From Euglena gracilis (lineage: Eukaryota > Euglenida > Euglenophyceae > Euglenales), in assembly GCA_039621445.1 (NCBI GenBank), contig CP154956.1:66418257-66482256 (forward strand): 64,000 nucleotides of DNA, in the 5' to 3' direction. The position numbers were made by a program, and so were the translations under genes. Positions 1-10,992 of the stretch are shown here, in pieces. Within the stretch, counting starts at the first letter, position 1. The number at the start of each line of letters is the position of its first letter. The notes under the pieces are model-generated. The model saw only the letters and a program-made list of their open reading frames with translations. It was not told where the DNA came from and did no database searches.

Positions 1-125
1 ATATCTCGACAATGAAGCAAAATCAAAGGAAGAGTCTGAGAGAAAAAATGAAGCCTTTGGAATGCCCTATCCAACTATGCCTTACTTTCCCTCCAACTCT
101 TCGTGTAGCCTGAGTTACGGCCATT
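1..125 (-). repeat. Family D dispersed repeat, fragment
   Basis: Reverse-oriented fragment of the dispersed repeat called family D here. Diagnostic words are the complement of 'ggcattccaaggcttcat' and of 'tcattgtcgagatat', which recur near 2091-2160, 40975-41040 and 50943-51010. It runs off the left edge of the window. Confidence 0.7.
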
Positions 126-251
126 TTTGAGCCTATTTTGGCCTATTTCTGGGGTATATATATCCAAGGGCTTCAATTTAGGTCTCCGGATATTTCCTTT
201 GATTTTGCTTTCTTTTCCGAGATATTTTAAAACCATCGTTTTTTTTCACCA

Positions 252-253
252 TA

Positions 254-320
<67 letters not shown>

Positions 321-338
321 TTATCTATCTATCTATCT
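252..338. repeat. (TATC)n microsatellite
   Basis: About twenty TATC units with one TTATC interruption near 320. An open frame reading YLSIYLSI across it is only a translation of the microsatellite. Confidence 0.95.
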
Positions 339-354
339 GTCAAAAATTAGATAT

Positions 355-590
355 TTTGGTTTAGAAAGCAAAATATCTAACGGTATTTTGATTTCCCCAG
401 AACTCCCTGCCAAGCCCAAGATATGGCCGATTTATGGCCCAAAACAGCGCGGCAGGCTCTCTCCGCAGACTCTGTCGATTTCGGCCGTGTGTGGGTCAAA
501 AAAGTCGAAAAAATGGAAAAATTTCCCCAAAACGATGTTTTTTGGCCTCCCGAACCCGAAGAAACTAACCCCCCCTCCCAAATAATAACC
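355..590 (-). repeat. Family D repeat, inverted fragment
   Basis: Reverse-oriented family D sequence. It holds the complement of the 'cggggagttg' segment and of the 'ggtccgggaggc' segment seen in other copies, and it abuts a forward copy at 591. Confidence 0.6.
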
Positions 591-1262
591 AGGTTTTGAA
601 TAGTGCTGAGCTCTTAATGGGACTTGCACGTAACGGAAGGCCGAAAAAAACTAGTATTGCAAATTTCGCAGAATTTATGATTTACAAGTTACGCACCTGC
701 AATTTATGGTAACTTTCAGTGTTTTTGCAGTAATTTCCAAAATGTCAACCCATACCCGTTTTCTTGCTTCTGAAATGTTAACCCCCACATCCCCCCCATA
801 CCCTTTTTGTGGATTTTTTTTTGACTGTCTTGACCCGTTTTTGACCCAAACTCCATGGGTTTCGGGCCAAAAACGGGGCGCTGGCGGGTCGAAAAACGCT
901 CATTTTCGGGTCAAAAACAGTTTTTCGGGTCCGGGAGGCAAAAAAAAAAATCGTCCGGACAAAAATTTTTTCGATTTTTTTCGACTTTTTCGACCTGAAA
1001 ATGGCCAAAAGCAACCAAGTCAAAACAGGCCAAACTGTACAAAATGGCCAAAATCGGCCAAAAATGGCCGTAACTCGGGCTAGGCGGGGAGTTGTGGGGA
1101 AATCAAAATAGGGTGTTCCGAGGGCTTCAATTTAGGTCTCCGGATATTTCCTTTGATTTTGCTGCATTTCCGAGATATTTTAGAAACATCAATTTTTTTG
1201 ACCCCGAAAACAGCCCAAAATGGCCCCAGAAATGGGCCAAAATTCGCCGAAAAATGGCTGTA
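591..1262 (+). repeat. Family D repeat, forward copy
   Basis: Starts with the family D left end 'ccaggttttgaatagtgctg', followed by 'gagctcttaatgggacttgc'. It continues through the 'tcgaaaaacgctcatttt' block to the 'cgggctaggcggggagttg' block. The same order of blocks is seen at 33493, 50583 and, reversed, at 12040-12780. No coding potential is evident. Confidence 0.75.
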
Positions 1263-1345
1263 TTTAAAGCAATTATATTATGTGATAATATAATCTAATT
1301 AATACATATATTAATATATATTAGTTAATGTATGTGTGGCAAGCG

Positions 1346-1384
1346 TTAAGTTTAGTACCCCCGGGGGGGGTACTAAAGTTGACA
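1346..1384. repeat. Hairpin with GTACCCCC/GGGGGTAC stem
   Basis: Imperfect palindrome: gttaagtttagtaccccc followed at once by gggggtactaaagttgac. A near copy lies at 5674-5716, so the pair brackets the 1401-5663 element. Confidence 0.75.
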
Positions 1385-2040
1385 CCAGGTTGGGCATGGG
1401 TCTTAGGCGGCCTAACTCGCACTTAAGGTTTTGATTTTTAGCTTGCGCTTTGGCGCAAATTTTCGATCTTTTTGAGACCCGGTGGTAGAACCCACTTTTG
1501 ACCCTCTGGTTCCGTTGAGGCCCTCCACGGTGACGTGTGCATCATTTGCCAATGTTGGGACCTGGGGAACAGGCCCAATTTTGGTGTTTGAAAAAAGGTT
1601 CAAAACCCTGGGTTTGACCGCCAGGACACGTGAATTTTCCCAAAAAGGGCCAAAACCCCCGTTGCGAGTCCCTCGTTTTTGAGGCCTTGACTGTGTTCCC
1701 CAGATGGTGCTACACAGGCTGGGTGTAATTTGGTCCTTTTTGTTGCTTTCTTAGGCTCTGTGTGTCGTTTTTTCCAACTTTTCACAACGTGTATGTAAAC
1801 TCCACCCTCTGGACGCCTCAGCAGGCAAGTTGTGATCCCTGTGTGCTTGAAGTGCGAGGAGCGATACAGGCCCCACAGGCCCCACAGTGCTGGGAACAGA
1901 AGGCAATGGTTATGCACATTGCATTTAAGCGCGAATTTTTAACTTGCGCTTAAGCGCAAGGTAAAAAATTCGCGCTTAAGCGCAAGTTAAAACAGAAGCC
2001 CCTGAGCTTATGGGAGTCCCTCTGATGTGTTACGGTGTGT

Positions 2041-2695
2041 TGGGGGGTTTCAGGCTACACGAAGAGTTGGGGGGAAAGGGTTGGATAGGGCATTCCAAGG
2101 GCTTCATTTTTGCTCTCCGGACTCTTCCTTTGATTTTGCTTCATTGTCGAGATATCTTGAAAACCCCGATTTTTGGCCCAAAAACGACCCAAAAAAAACA
2201 CCCCAAAATGCCCGTTTTGGGCCGCAAAAGCGCGCCAGAACACGGGCCAGGCGTGTCGGTGGCCAAAACGGCGAATGGGGGGTGATAGAGGGCCTCCGGG
2301 GGTACATTTCGTCAGACCGACATTTCCAGAAATAATGTACGTTTTCTCGAGATATTTTCAAAAAATCGGGTTTTGACCGATTTTTGGACCCTGGAAATGG
2401 CAGAGTCTGAAGAGGGGCCAATCCCTACCCAGTTTGGACCCCTTCGCGGGTGAATAACTCGCCTGGCGGGGGGTTGGGGGTCAAACAGAGGTGATTCGGA
2501 AACTAGAAATCCAGTCGCTCGCGACTGAAAAACAAAATCCGGGAACCGGGCCGGGATCATGGTGATAATCCGCCGGTTCTCCTGGTGGCCCCGACCCGGG
2601 GGGGGCGGGGGGAGGGCAAGTGGGGTCCGACCCCCCCTTTTCCCCAGTGGTAAGCTTCGCTCTTACCCATAAAGGGATAAGAGCTCAGCGACCCC
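2041..2695 (+). repeat. Family D repeat, right part
   Basis: Forward family D sequence. It ends with the right-end words 'ggtaagcttcgctcttaccc' and 'ataaagggataagagctcag'. The right end resembles the reverse of the left end around GAGCTCTTA, suggesting weak inverted termini. Confidence 0.7.
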
Positions 2696-2699
2696 TTCC

Positions 2700-3056
2700 A
2701 AGAACAATAAACCCCCCGCAAATAATAGCACCCCCTGAGGACCGACTTTGGCTGCCCCAAATAATAACTGTGGCAGCTGTGAAGGCATAGAAAAAAAGAG
2801 GAAAAATCAGCAGAAATGGTGCAAGAAATCACAAAATGGATGAAGTTGGTGCAGAAAATATACCCCAAAAGCACCCATTTTTTTAAAAAAAAAAGTCCAC
2901 ACATGCCAAAAAAAAAGTGACCATTGGAGTCTATGGAGGGTTTTTGGGTCGATTTTTGACTTCGAAATTTTTGCCCAAATAACAATCCCCCCTCTGGACC
3001 CTGATTTCAAGTGTCCAGGTAATAAACCAGGGATTTATTGGAGGGGGGTTATTTTC
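2700..3056 (+). repeat. Family A repeat (AATAATAA type)
   Basis: Bounded by C-rich runs joined to 'caaataata'. The core has 'cacaaaatggatgaagttgg' and 'tttttgacttcgaaattttt'. Related copies lie at 21227-21680 (minus) and 27130-27478 (plus). Confidence 0.7.
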
Positions 3057-3254
3057 GAGCCAAAAATGAGTGTTTTTCGATCCCCTGGCCCCCCGTTCTT
3101 GGCCCGAAATGTCTGCATTTTGGCCTGGCCGGGCCGGCCGGTCCGCCGGGCTGGGCCAGGCCGCCCTGGCTGCCGCACGCCTCAAGCGTCTGCTGCAGCA
3201 TGGCACCATCACACATGTAAAGAGCTCAGCACTACACAAAACCTGGCCCTGACC

Positions 3255-3610
3255 ACCCCCTTGGGAGGTAAGGTGGTAAGTGGGGTCTGGACCTCCTTTG
3301 GATGTCGGGAGGAGGTGTCTGGACTCCGGACACCTCAGGATCAAAAAATGCCTCTGAAAATGCAAAAAAAAAAATGCCTTTTGCTCTCATTTTCAAGGTA
3401 TATTGTACATTTTTGATGTTTTGGTGTTTTCCACATGAAAAAAAAATGTCCAAAAACTTCAAAAAAACTTTTTTTGAAGTTAATTTGTTTTCAAAATGAA
3501 ATCAGCAATTTGTTTTCAAAATAAAAGCAATTTTCCAACAAGTTTTGCCTGGTTCCGACCTTTTGATCGGTATTTTTTTTTCAAAAGGAGCCTTTCTTTT
3601 AAAGCCTCAA
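3255..3610 (+). repeat. Family E repeat, diverged copy
   Basis: Shares 'ggtaaggtggtaagtggggt', the GTCGGGAGG block and the A-rich 'gttttccacatg' stretch with the two inverted family E copies at 50100-50582 and 51325-51850. No coding sequence. Confidence 0.5.
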
Positions 3611-3999
3611 AAATTTTGGCCAAGGATACGAAAAGATGTTTCCCAAAACATCTGTGTCAGTAGAATTCAGGACAAAATGTTCGCTCCCGGTTTATTTTTT
3701 TGATATTCAAAGAACATTTGAAACATTTGAACATTTGTTCGTTCAGATTACACATCAGCCGCCTGTTTGCACTTCTCAGTTTTTTGTATGATGTTTTGCG
3801 CTTCGGCGCAATGCATTTCCTCACCAAGCCCTCACACTGGCCATGCAGAGAGGGGCCCCCGCCACACCGTTACACATCAGAGGGACTCCCATAAGCTCAG
3901 GGGCTTCTGTTTTAACTTGCGCTTAAGCGCAAATTCTTTACCTTGCGCTTAAGCGCAAGTTAAAAATTTGCGCTTAAGCGCAATGTCCTTTTAAATGGC

Positions 4000-5400
4000 G
4001 GATTCGTTTGAATGTGTTCGTGCTGTGTGAGAAGGTGGGCGATAGAGGAGAATGATGAAGTTGGTGCTTTTGAATTATTCAGGCACTGGGGAGGGAGTGG
4101 CTGTTACAATAAGACGAACCGTGGGCGGTAGGCTGTGGAGCCTCACTGACCTTGCACTCAGTGCACAAAGTGGGGTTTTTTGGGATGTTGACAGAAAGAC
4201 CTGTTTCGGCTGAACAATGTCCTCCATCTGACCCGGTGTGATGTGGCTGTCTGGTGGGTTGCAAATTACCGAAAAAAGGTGTGTCAGCATGTCTTCCCTT
4301 CTCCGCCGTTGTTCATGGACCCTTTCGATTTCTCAATTCCATTCGCTCATCCCCAAAGTTGTGTGCTTCAAATCCTGGGCGAGGAAAGGGGGGTGACGAG
4401 CTTCTTTAAAACACCTTTCGACGCCCAAAACTGTTTCCTCGGCTGCGATTACCAGGGTTCATCTGCTGCCTGTTCTTATCCAAACAGAAATTTTCCGACT
4501 TTCAAAAGTCGGCCAAAAAGAAGGGCCCCTCAGGCATGCTTAACTGCGAGGCAAGTGGGAGGAACCTCCAGCACTGGAAGTTGGGTTTACAAACGCTAGG
4601 ACAAGACACGCCTGGATATCAAGAAGTTGGTGGTTGTTTTCACAGACCAGGGGGTTGGCTTCCTGTCCCAGGCAAGGCTTCCCTCCACCTTAGCCCTGTT
4701 CGCTCTGGTAATGAGATGCTTCCAGGACTGCTCCCTCCACCCGCAGTGATAAAAATGAGAAATTACAAATTGATAACTGTCGCGCCACAGCGCAATGGGT
4801 AGGCTTATGAAGGATAGAAATTTAAGAGTTCTATTGCGCCAAAGCGCAATAGAAATGCACTTTTTAAAATTGCAAAGCAGCGTGGCTCTTGCGCCGATGT
4901 GCAATGTTGACCAATTTTAAGTCAACGTGACTGAGAGTAGGCTTCCATCCCCCTGTCCTGCATTTTTGTGCTCTATCACCTCTGGTGTTCATACTCTACC
5001 ATGGCCGTTCTCTCCCTCCGTGATAAGTTTTAAATAGTTAAATTTGCGCTTCGGTGCAAGCCATGTTGCTTTTACAATTTTAAAATTTGTATTTCTATTT
5101 GCGCTTTGGCACAATGTAACTCTTAAATTTCCATTCTTCATGAGCCTACTCATTGCCTGTGGCGCAATGGAAACACATGTTGACACAAAAGTTGGTATCA
5201 TTGTGCAAGTGCGGCAAGGGTCACCCACATGTTGAATTACAAAAAAGTAAAAAATTTGCGCCAAAGCGCAAATGCTTTTACTTGTTTTTGTACAATGCAA
5301 CACACAATACAAAAAAAACCCAAAATAAAAACACCTACAACTCACCACCAAAAAAAAAATGCTTTTATTTTTTGTAATGAATAAAATTTGCGCCAAAGTG
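4000..5400. other. Interior of the 1401-5663 element, no recognised gene
   Basis: Mostly unique-looking sequence. Short open frames exist on both strands without recognisable domains. Palindromes of the TTGCGCNNNGCGCAA type are spaced irregularly through 4774-5400. Confidence 0.5.
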
Positions 5401-5673
5401 CAAATGCGCAATGGAGTTCCCTCGTTTCATCGCCCGGCGCTTTGTGTTCAGGCACACTGGGCCCCGGGAGTGCTGTGCCCGTAGACCGTGGAGTTCCTAT
5501 TCGTTGCTTTCGCCCCCAGGCCCTGGGGTGCAGGGAGACACTATTTTCAGAGTGTCCTGAGTCTCAGGCCACGGTGTTTGAAAACAAAACTTTTTTTGGA
5601 TTTGCGCGTCGGCGCAAATTTGCAGTCATTTTCAAAGCTAAGTGCGAGTTAGGCCACCTAAGCGGGTTAGTTT

Positions 5674-5716
5674 AGTTAAGTTTAGTACCCCCCCCAGGGG
5701 GTACGAAACTTAACAC
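5674..5716. repeat. Hairpin, second copy
   Basis: Begins gttaagtttagtaccccc and returns as gggggtacgaaacttaac. It matches the hairpin at 1346-1384 on the other side of the TIR element. Confidence 0.75.
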
Positions 5717-5719
5717 TCA

Positions 5720-5799
5720 CCATATATATTAATTAACAAAATATTATGTGTAAGATGTAAGAAATATTATTTATATAACATACATAATATATGTCATAT

Positions 5800-5831
<32 letters not shown>

Positions 5832-6330
5832 CATTACATAATATATATGTGTATATATATTTACAATATATGTGTGTATGTTCTGTTATGTTTTATTCAA
5901 ACAGTGTCCATTTTTCAAAAAAATATTTGGGTCCATTTTTTGACTTAGAAAAATTTGCACGAATTATATACATATAGTACATATACAATATTCATCATAC
6001 ATATATTATTTATATATATCATTTATAACCTAATAATATATAATATAATATAATATAATATAATATAATATATAATAATATAATATAATATAATATAATA
6101 TAATAATATATATATAATATAATATAATATAATATAATGACATATTTTCTGCATCCCTTTCATCCATTTTTGTGTTTTTTTTGAAATTTGCAACATTTCT
6201 GCTGGTTTTCCTCTTTTTTCCCTTTTGCTTTCGTGGCTGAGAGGGGCTCCTAACTTGGGCAGCTGCAGTTAGTTCGGCCCACGGGAGGGGGGTTGGTATT
6301 ATTTGGGGATTTAAATTTTTGGGAGGGGTG
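5720..6330. repeat. AT-rich satellite inside family A fragments
   Basis: 5760-5890 is (AT)n-like. 6030-6138 is a pentanucleotide-type array of TAATA/ATAAT units. Family A words flank it: 'ttttttgacttagaaaaatt' (5937-5956) on the left and, in opposite orientation, 'ttcatccatttttgtg' with 'caacatttctgctgg' on the right. Confidence 0.7.
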
Positions 6331-6795
6331 TGATGGGTAATGACTGGTTATTATTATTAGTACATCCTTTGGGGGTTCCCGTCTTGAAATGGGAACAGAT
6401 TTAAATAAAAAAATTGTCAATATTTGTTCTTCTCTCTGCATCCAAAGCTTTCGTCATTTTTTTGCAGGTGAGTTTGGTTTTTTTTTTTTGGAGAGCCAGT
6501 ATGCTCCAAGAATGCTCAAATCATTTTTGTTTTTAAGTATTTGGATTTGTTTTTAGTGCCCTTGAGCTTGGGCTGTCTATTCATCCTTGCGTTTAACAAG
6601 TTGGCCCAAACCCGAATTTCTCAGTGTTTTCGCTCTCTCTGGTGACAGGTGTGATATATGAAAGCCGACTCCAGATTTGGAGTTGTTGTTTTGGGACAGG
6701 GTGAGGTTAGGAATAGGGTCAGGGTTGGGCTTCATTCAGTCCACAAGGCCTGATTTCAACCCATATTTGCCCATTTGGGTCTAAATTTGCGCTGA
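6331..6795. other. No feature recognised
   Basis: Low GC, T-rich sequence with no repeat family, ORF or RNA gene that I can support. Confidence 0.5.
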
Positions 6796-6799
6796 ATTC

Positions 6800-7215
6800 A
6801 GTAACCCCCCCCCCAAATACAAAACCCCCCGGTTTTATATTTGGGCGGAAATTTTAAGACCCCACGGGGGGTTTATATTTGGGGGGGGTTTATATTCGGT
6901 CGGAAAAATCAACTTCTTGGCGGGATCCAGTAGTCACTTTTTCGGTCCAAAATCACAAATACGCCCACCCTTTGGGGTCCAAAATTTTTACTTTTCGGGC
7001 GAAGGAGCAATTTTCACACGTTTTTGGAAAAAATTGCTCCCAAATCTGCCAAAAATCACAATTTCAGGAGAGATTTTGTGGAATTTTTTTCGTTCCAGCG
7101 CTTCGCGCTGGAGGGGGGGTTTTATATTCGGGCGGGATTTCAAGAGGTCCTCAGGGGGGGTTTTATATTTGGGCGGGGTTTTGTATTTGGGGGGGTTTTG
7201 TATTTGGGGGGGGGG
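6800..7215. repeat. Family B repeat (AATATAAA-CCCC termini)
   Basis: Both ends carry iterated 'ccccaaatacaaaacccc' and its complement 'ggggttttatatttggg'. The interior is roughly 250 bp. Related copies lie at 7925-8240, 16688-16795, 28443-28545 and 28755-28830. Confidence 0.7.
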
Positions 7216-7685
7216 TTTACTCAATGTCAATATCAGCCGAACTGTCTAAACCTAATTATGAGATATAATGATGGTTACCCATCACTGTGCCTGTCACAGC
7301 AGAAATCACCCCCATCCAAATGCCTTTAAGAATCTGGACCCATCCCGCGTTGAACCATTGAGCCCCCAGGGGGTTAAAAATTTTAATTTCGCCATATTTT
7401 TTCTCTTTCAAAATTCCTTTGTCGCAATAAAATTATTGTAGAAGATTTTTTGTTGCCCTTTTTTGTTGCCTACAGGAGGGGAGAAAGCAATATCCGCATT
7501 TCTGTTGCAATTTTCCTGTAATTCTCACAATTTCCGCAGTTTCTCACAAATTTTCCACAGTCTTTCCCCTTCCCGCAATTTTCCCACATGAGCGTGAAAT
7601 GGCAGGTGAAATGGGTTCCGGCCATTCCTTGAACGTTTCACAAGGGAACCCAGGCATTTTTTGCTGTTTTGTTAAATTTTCGCCA
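7216..7685. other. No gene recognised
   Basis: T-rich single-copy-looking sequence. Open frames here are short and on both strands, with no domain. Confidence 0.4.
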
Positions 7686-7689
7686 AATT

Positions 7690-7906
7690 GTGCAAATGCA
7701 GGAGGGGGGGGGTAGGATATACTTTTCGGCGCCTTTGGCGCTGAAAATTTTTGAAAAGGTGCTATTTTTAGCATTTTCACAATTTTCCGGCCATTTTCAG
7801 GGAAAATTGAGTGAGTCCCTCGGGACCCCCCCCCCCGGGGGACCCCCCCCAGGGGGTGGGTGAGTGGGGAGGACCCCCCCTTCCCCCCAGTTTTTTAAAA
7901 AAACCC
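7690..7906 (+). repeat. Family F hAT-like MITE, decayed
   Basis: Contains the family F signature 'gggtaggatatacttttcgg' and 'gaaaattttt...gctattttta', and ends 'ttaaaaaaaccctg'. The same layout is seen in copies at 15144 and 20498. Confidence 0.6.
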
Positions 7907-7924
7907 TGATTGGCGGATTTTGAT

Positions 7925-8240
7925 TTTGTCGCCAAATATAAAGCCCCCCCAACGTGAAGCCCGCCGAGAGTGCTATTTTGTTGTGGCAAAATATGAATTT
8001 TTGCTAAAATATTACATTTTTTTTCACAACAATGGCAACAATGGTGCACTTTTGCGAGAATTATGGGGTGTACAATTGAAATTTTGCTACAGAATTGCTA
8101 TTTGACTGCAGTTGAAGGCCACCAAAGTTCATAGAGGCCACCAAAAAGTTTGATTTTCCCAAGTATAAAGCCCCCTCCCCAAGGTCTTCAAATCCTGACC
8201 AAATATAAAGCTGGGGAGATTTGTATTTGAGGGATTTTTC
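7925..8240. repeat. Family B repeat
   Basis: Three copies of 'ccaaatataaagccc' or 'ccaagtataaagccc' bound a region of roughly 250 bp with the family B internal word 'ggccaccaaagttc'. Confidence 0.6.
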
Positions 8241-8312
8241 TGGCAAACGTCATTTTGTGAATGTGTTTCATAAACACTCTATTATCGAACCACCTGGTTG
8301 AGGATCTTCCAG

Positions 8313-8494
8313 GTCCTCAGCCAGAGGTTCTATGTTTTCGGGGGAGTTCAATATTTCATCGACCTGAAGTTTGCCGTTTGGTTTTCCAAATATTGCATTG
8401 CATGTTTCCAACCGCACCAAATGTCATGTTTTGGACCATTTTCAACCCTTCTTTTTCATTGCTGCAATTTGGAGCATGAAGAAATTAGGCTTGG
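8313..8494 (+). CDS. Possible internal exon, unknown protein
   Basis: A candidate exon between a TTCCAG acceptor and a strong GTAAG donor at 8495. All three frames are open over most of its length, and two give hydrophobic, Cys/Phe-rich peptides, so I cannot pick the true frame. It sits in a less repetitive island upstream of the transporter gene and could belong to an unrelated gene ending near 9226. No family was recognised. Confidence 0.25.
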
Positions 8495-8599
8495 GTAAGA
8501 TGAAGGATTTTCTTTTGAAGGGATTAAAAAGTCTCTGTGTCACCCACGGGAAAATTGATACCCGCAATTTTTCTGCAATTTCAGCCATTCTCCGCAATT

Positions 8600-8690
8600 T
8601 TCTGGGTGGGTGGATCCGGCCGGACCCCCCCGGGGGGGGTACCTTTTTTGGCTGGTGGGTCCCTGGCGCCGCTGGTGCCAGAGTTTGTTT
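8600..8690 (+). repeat. Family F fragment
   Basis: Short block with 'ggccggacccccccgggg' and the following 'cggaccc' words of family F, without clear ends. Confidence 0.4.
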
Positions 8691-9043
8691 TTTTTGACTG
8701 GCACCGAAGGCACCGAAATTTTTTTGCGTTTTCTTTGCCGGGCCTCTTGTCACAGCCAAAATGTACAAGTGCTTTTGTGGTTCCATGTTGAAGAATTCTG
8801 GACAGTTACAATTTTATTGCATTATCCATCATTCTGGTGTTTTTCTTTGTGAATGTCAGTAAATTTCTCATTTCAGTTGTAACATGATTTGGTTTTTTTT
8901 GTTTCTATTTGAAGCAGAAAACTGCAGTGTCATCACAATTAAACACAAATGAGCATTGATTTGGTCTTTGTGACAATTGCACAGTAAACATCGGCATTTT
9001 ATATGACAACGGTGATACCAAAAAATTGTAACTGCTGTCAAAA

Positions 9044-9226
9044 ATGCCATGCGCGAGGCTCGTCTTTTCAGACAAGGGGGGAAAGCATAAGAAACAGAGA
9101 ACCAGGGGACCTGGTTTCTCCGCTTCGCAGTCATCCCCTTTGTCTCAACGTGTGGTGAGTTCGTCAGATGAATCCGACTCCTCCGTGTCTTCGGATTCCA
9201 CCACCTCGTGGGCAGAGTCCGATTGA
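9044..9226 (+). CDS. Possible terminal exon, Ser/Asp-rich C-terminus
   Basis: Sixty-codon frame ending TGA. Its last part is Ser-rich and acidic (SSSDESDSSVSSDSTTSWAE), as in many disordered protein tails, and it is preceded by Lys/Arg-rich sequence. It has no homopolymer or repeat-family words, unlike its surroundings. No upstream exon could be joined with certainty. It may be the end of a gene starting left of 8313, or chance. Confidence 0.3.
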   Translation: MPCARLVFSDKGGKHKKQRTRGPGFSASQSSPLSQRVVSSSDESDSSVSSDSTTSWAESD

Positions 9227-9339
9227 CCGTTGTTATCCCCTCGTTGCGCATGCACAGACCATTGTTGTAGCATATTTCGATGATATTTCTGAATGGCGCG
9301 GTTGCTTTACTGCGTTCACGTTTGGCAGTGTCGAAAATA

Positions 9340-9432
9340 CCCCCCCCCCAAAGTGGGGCCCCCCAGGGGGTGGGTGGGTGGGGGGCCCCCCAGGGCCCCC
9401 TCTCCCCCCGGTCTTAAAAAAACCCCTGGCAC
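9340..9432 (+). repeat. Family F hAT-like MITE fragment
   Basis: Has 'gtggggccccccagggggtg' and the right end 'ggtcttaaaaaaacccctg' typical of family F. The left terminus is not found. Confidence 0.5.
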
Positions 9433-9484
9433 TCCTCCTGTTGGGAGGTCAATAGTATGGGGGAATGGTATGCAGGAATTTTCT

Positions 9485-9605
9485 CAAGCTGGAGGGGACC
9501 AACCCCCCGGGGGGAGGTCCAGCCAGCCAGCATTTTTTTTCCAGCCAGCGTCTCCCAGCCGGGGAGCTGGGGAGCTGAGGATTCCCCCCCCAGGGTTCGC
9601 TGAAA
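9485..9605 (+). repeat. Family G repeat
   Basis: Shares 'ggtccagccagccagcattt' and 'ccagccagcgtctcccagcc' with the complete copy at 17493-17919. Confidence 0.55.
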
Positions 9606-10112
9606 TACATGTCATGGTCGTCTGCACCTGTTTATGTTTTTTCTGCTTGCAGGATAGAAACTTGGGCTGGTTAGCACCACTGTGACGGTGGATGTACCAG
9701 GTCAAATTTCAAGCCCTTGCACTGCAGCTCCCTCAGGCTGATCAAAGGAATTTATAATCAGAAGGACAGGCAGGAGCCCAAAGTATGCAGAAGTTTAGAG
9801 TGGTGCAAAACAGTAATTTGTTTATAGAAGAAGGAATGTGTACTGACAGCACCTATTACATCATCTACCAAGGATGTTGCTCTTTTGAAATATTTGCCAA
9901 AGCACTGATGCATGAAGCCATCACCTGTCTTTCTGTAGCACAAGATCGTTACTGTATCCATGCTGGTTGCTTCTATCTGTTCAAGCCTTTTTCTGTGGAC
10001 CATTGGTATGCCCATGTTTGTGCTTTTTCCAAGTTTCCATGTTTGTGCTTTGTGCGTTCCTGTTCTGTGATTTTCGAACAATTAAGGATTTTTTGCTTGT
10101 TTTGGGGAAACC
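9606..10112. other. Upstream region of the MFS gene
   Basis: Repeat-poor sequence directly upstream of the proposed start codon at 10113. It holds overlapping open frames on both strands (about 127 codons from ATG 9785 on plus), none with a recognisable domain. It probably contains the promoter and 5' leader, but no TATA or initiator element can be assigned with confidence. Confidence 0.35.
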
Positions 10113-10992
10113 ATGGCTGGCTTCAATTCACGAAAACGAACTCTTGGTGTATTACAAATGTTCTGTAAGTTGCACATTTTCCGATTGTCGGCGCTGTTGT
10201 TTCAACATCATTTTTATCACCATGTTTTCTTTTCTTTTTCTTTTTAGCTCTTTTAGTGAATTTCCGACACTCGCAGAGGAAGTTTGATGTGCTTGTGGAT
10301 CTTTTCAGGAAGCAATGCACAGAGATCAAAGTGGTCGACAGAAGCCGCTTCTGCTGTCAGGATGGACTGGCGGATTGCCACGCTCACAGGCGACAAAGGG
10401 TGTGCAATGTTCATACAAATTTAATTTCATTCAACGAAAAATAAACATTTCAATAATGAGTTTGGAAAAAGGATGCCACCCAGTATGTATTTCTAATTGC
10501 ATTCCAGTTGTATTGGTGACGCATCGCAATGTCCGTTATTCAGGTTCCAGTGTTTGGCCGATTGCCTGTCTCGTTTGTCTGCGACGGGCGTGCGTAAAAT
10601 GCAACAGTCACCCCCGGGAGCAAACGCCCCCAAAACGTCATTTTTGGTCATTTTCTGCACTCCAAACGATCGCTCTGCCCCGCCTTGAGGTCTCCTTTAG
10701 CTGATTGTTATGGAGGCGGCAGGGGGACAGGCTCCATTTCGGCTGTTGATGTTTGTGTTGTGAACGGTTCAAGACGTTTCAACACAAATGTCCTCTTTTC
10801 TGTGCTTATCTCCATCCTTTCACAGTGAACCAGCGCCTCCTTCAGGACCTACAGGACCTAAGGTTCCTTTACAGGCATATCTCACCCTTGCCTCCTTGTT
10901 GGCCATTTACATCTCAAACCAGTGGTCTCGCCAAGTCATCAATTATATTTTCAACTTCTCTTCCACGGATACATTCTTGCACATGAACGCAG
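10113..10992 (+). CDS. MFS gene, N-terminal exons and TM1
   Basis: ATG at 10113 has a favourable context (ACCATGG). Exon 1 ends at a consensus GTAAGT donor. Exon 2 (10248-10389) follows a long pyrimidine tract and TTTTTAG, and gives a soluble, basic N-terminus (NFRHSQRKFDVLVDLFRKQC). It then needs a GC donor (CACAG|GCGACA) to reach exon 3 in phase. Exon 3 (10826-10992) carries TM1, LTLASLLAIYISNQW. The alternative start ATG 10788 would open directly into TM1 and drop exons 1 and 2, which would then belong to another gene. Confidence 0.55.

Larger units (their letters stand above)
1914..3985. mobile_element. Nested inverted-repeat element with GCGCTTAAGCGC palindromes
   Basis: About 125 bp at 1914-2040 is the near-exact reverse complement of 3860-3985, including the words 'catcagagggactcccataa' and 'ctcaggggcttctgttttaa'. 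Each arm carries three tandem palindromes around GCGCTTAAGCGC. The interior holds family D, A and E repeats. This could be a foldback element nested in 1401-5663 or two inverted insertions. No gene is seen inside. Confidence 0.65.
1401..5663. mobile_element. TIR DNA element, YTTAGRCGG family, 4.3 kb
   Basis: The left end reads TCTTAGGCGGCCTAACTCGC then ACTTAAGG. The right end read on the minus strand is GCTTAGGTGGCCTAACTCGC then ACTTAGC. Inside both ends come short palindromes of the form TTGCGCYTTGGCGCAA (1441, 4833, 5043, 5099, 5257, 5389, 5600). No transposase was recognised, so the copy is probably non-autonomous or decayed. No clear target-site duplication was found. Other members of the family lie at 23174-25817, 30983-42579, 31923-32648, 33897-40868 and 35364-39021. 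Confidence 0.8.

Noticed and set aside
127-585. 152-codon open frame with YLSIYLSI repeats
   Set aside because: It is a translation of the (TATC)n microsatellite fused to family D repeat sequence.
9785-10168. 127-codon frame upstream of the MFS start
   Set aside because: An equally long frame exists on the other strand, there is no domain, and it overlaps the proposed first exon in another frame.
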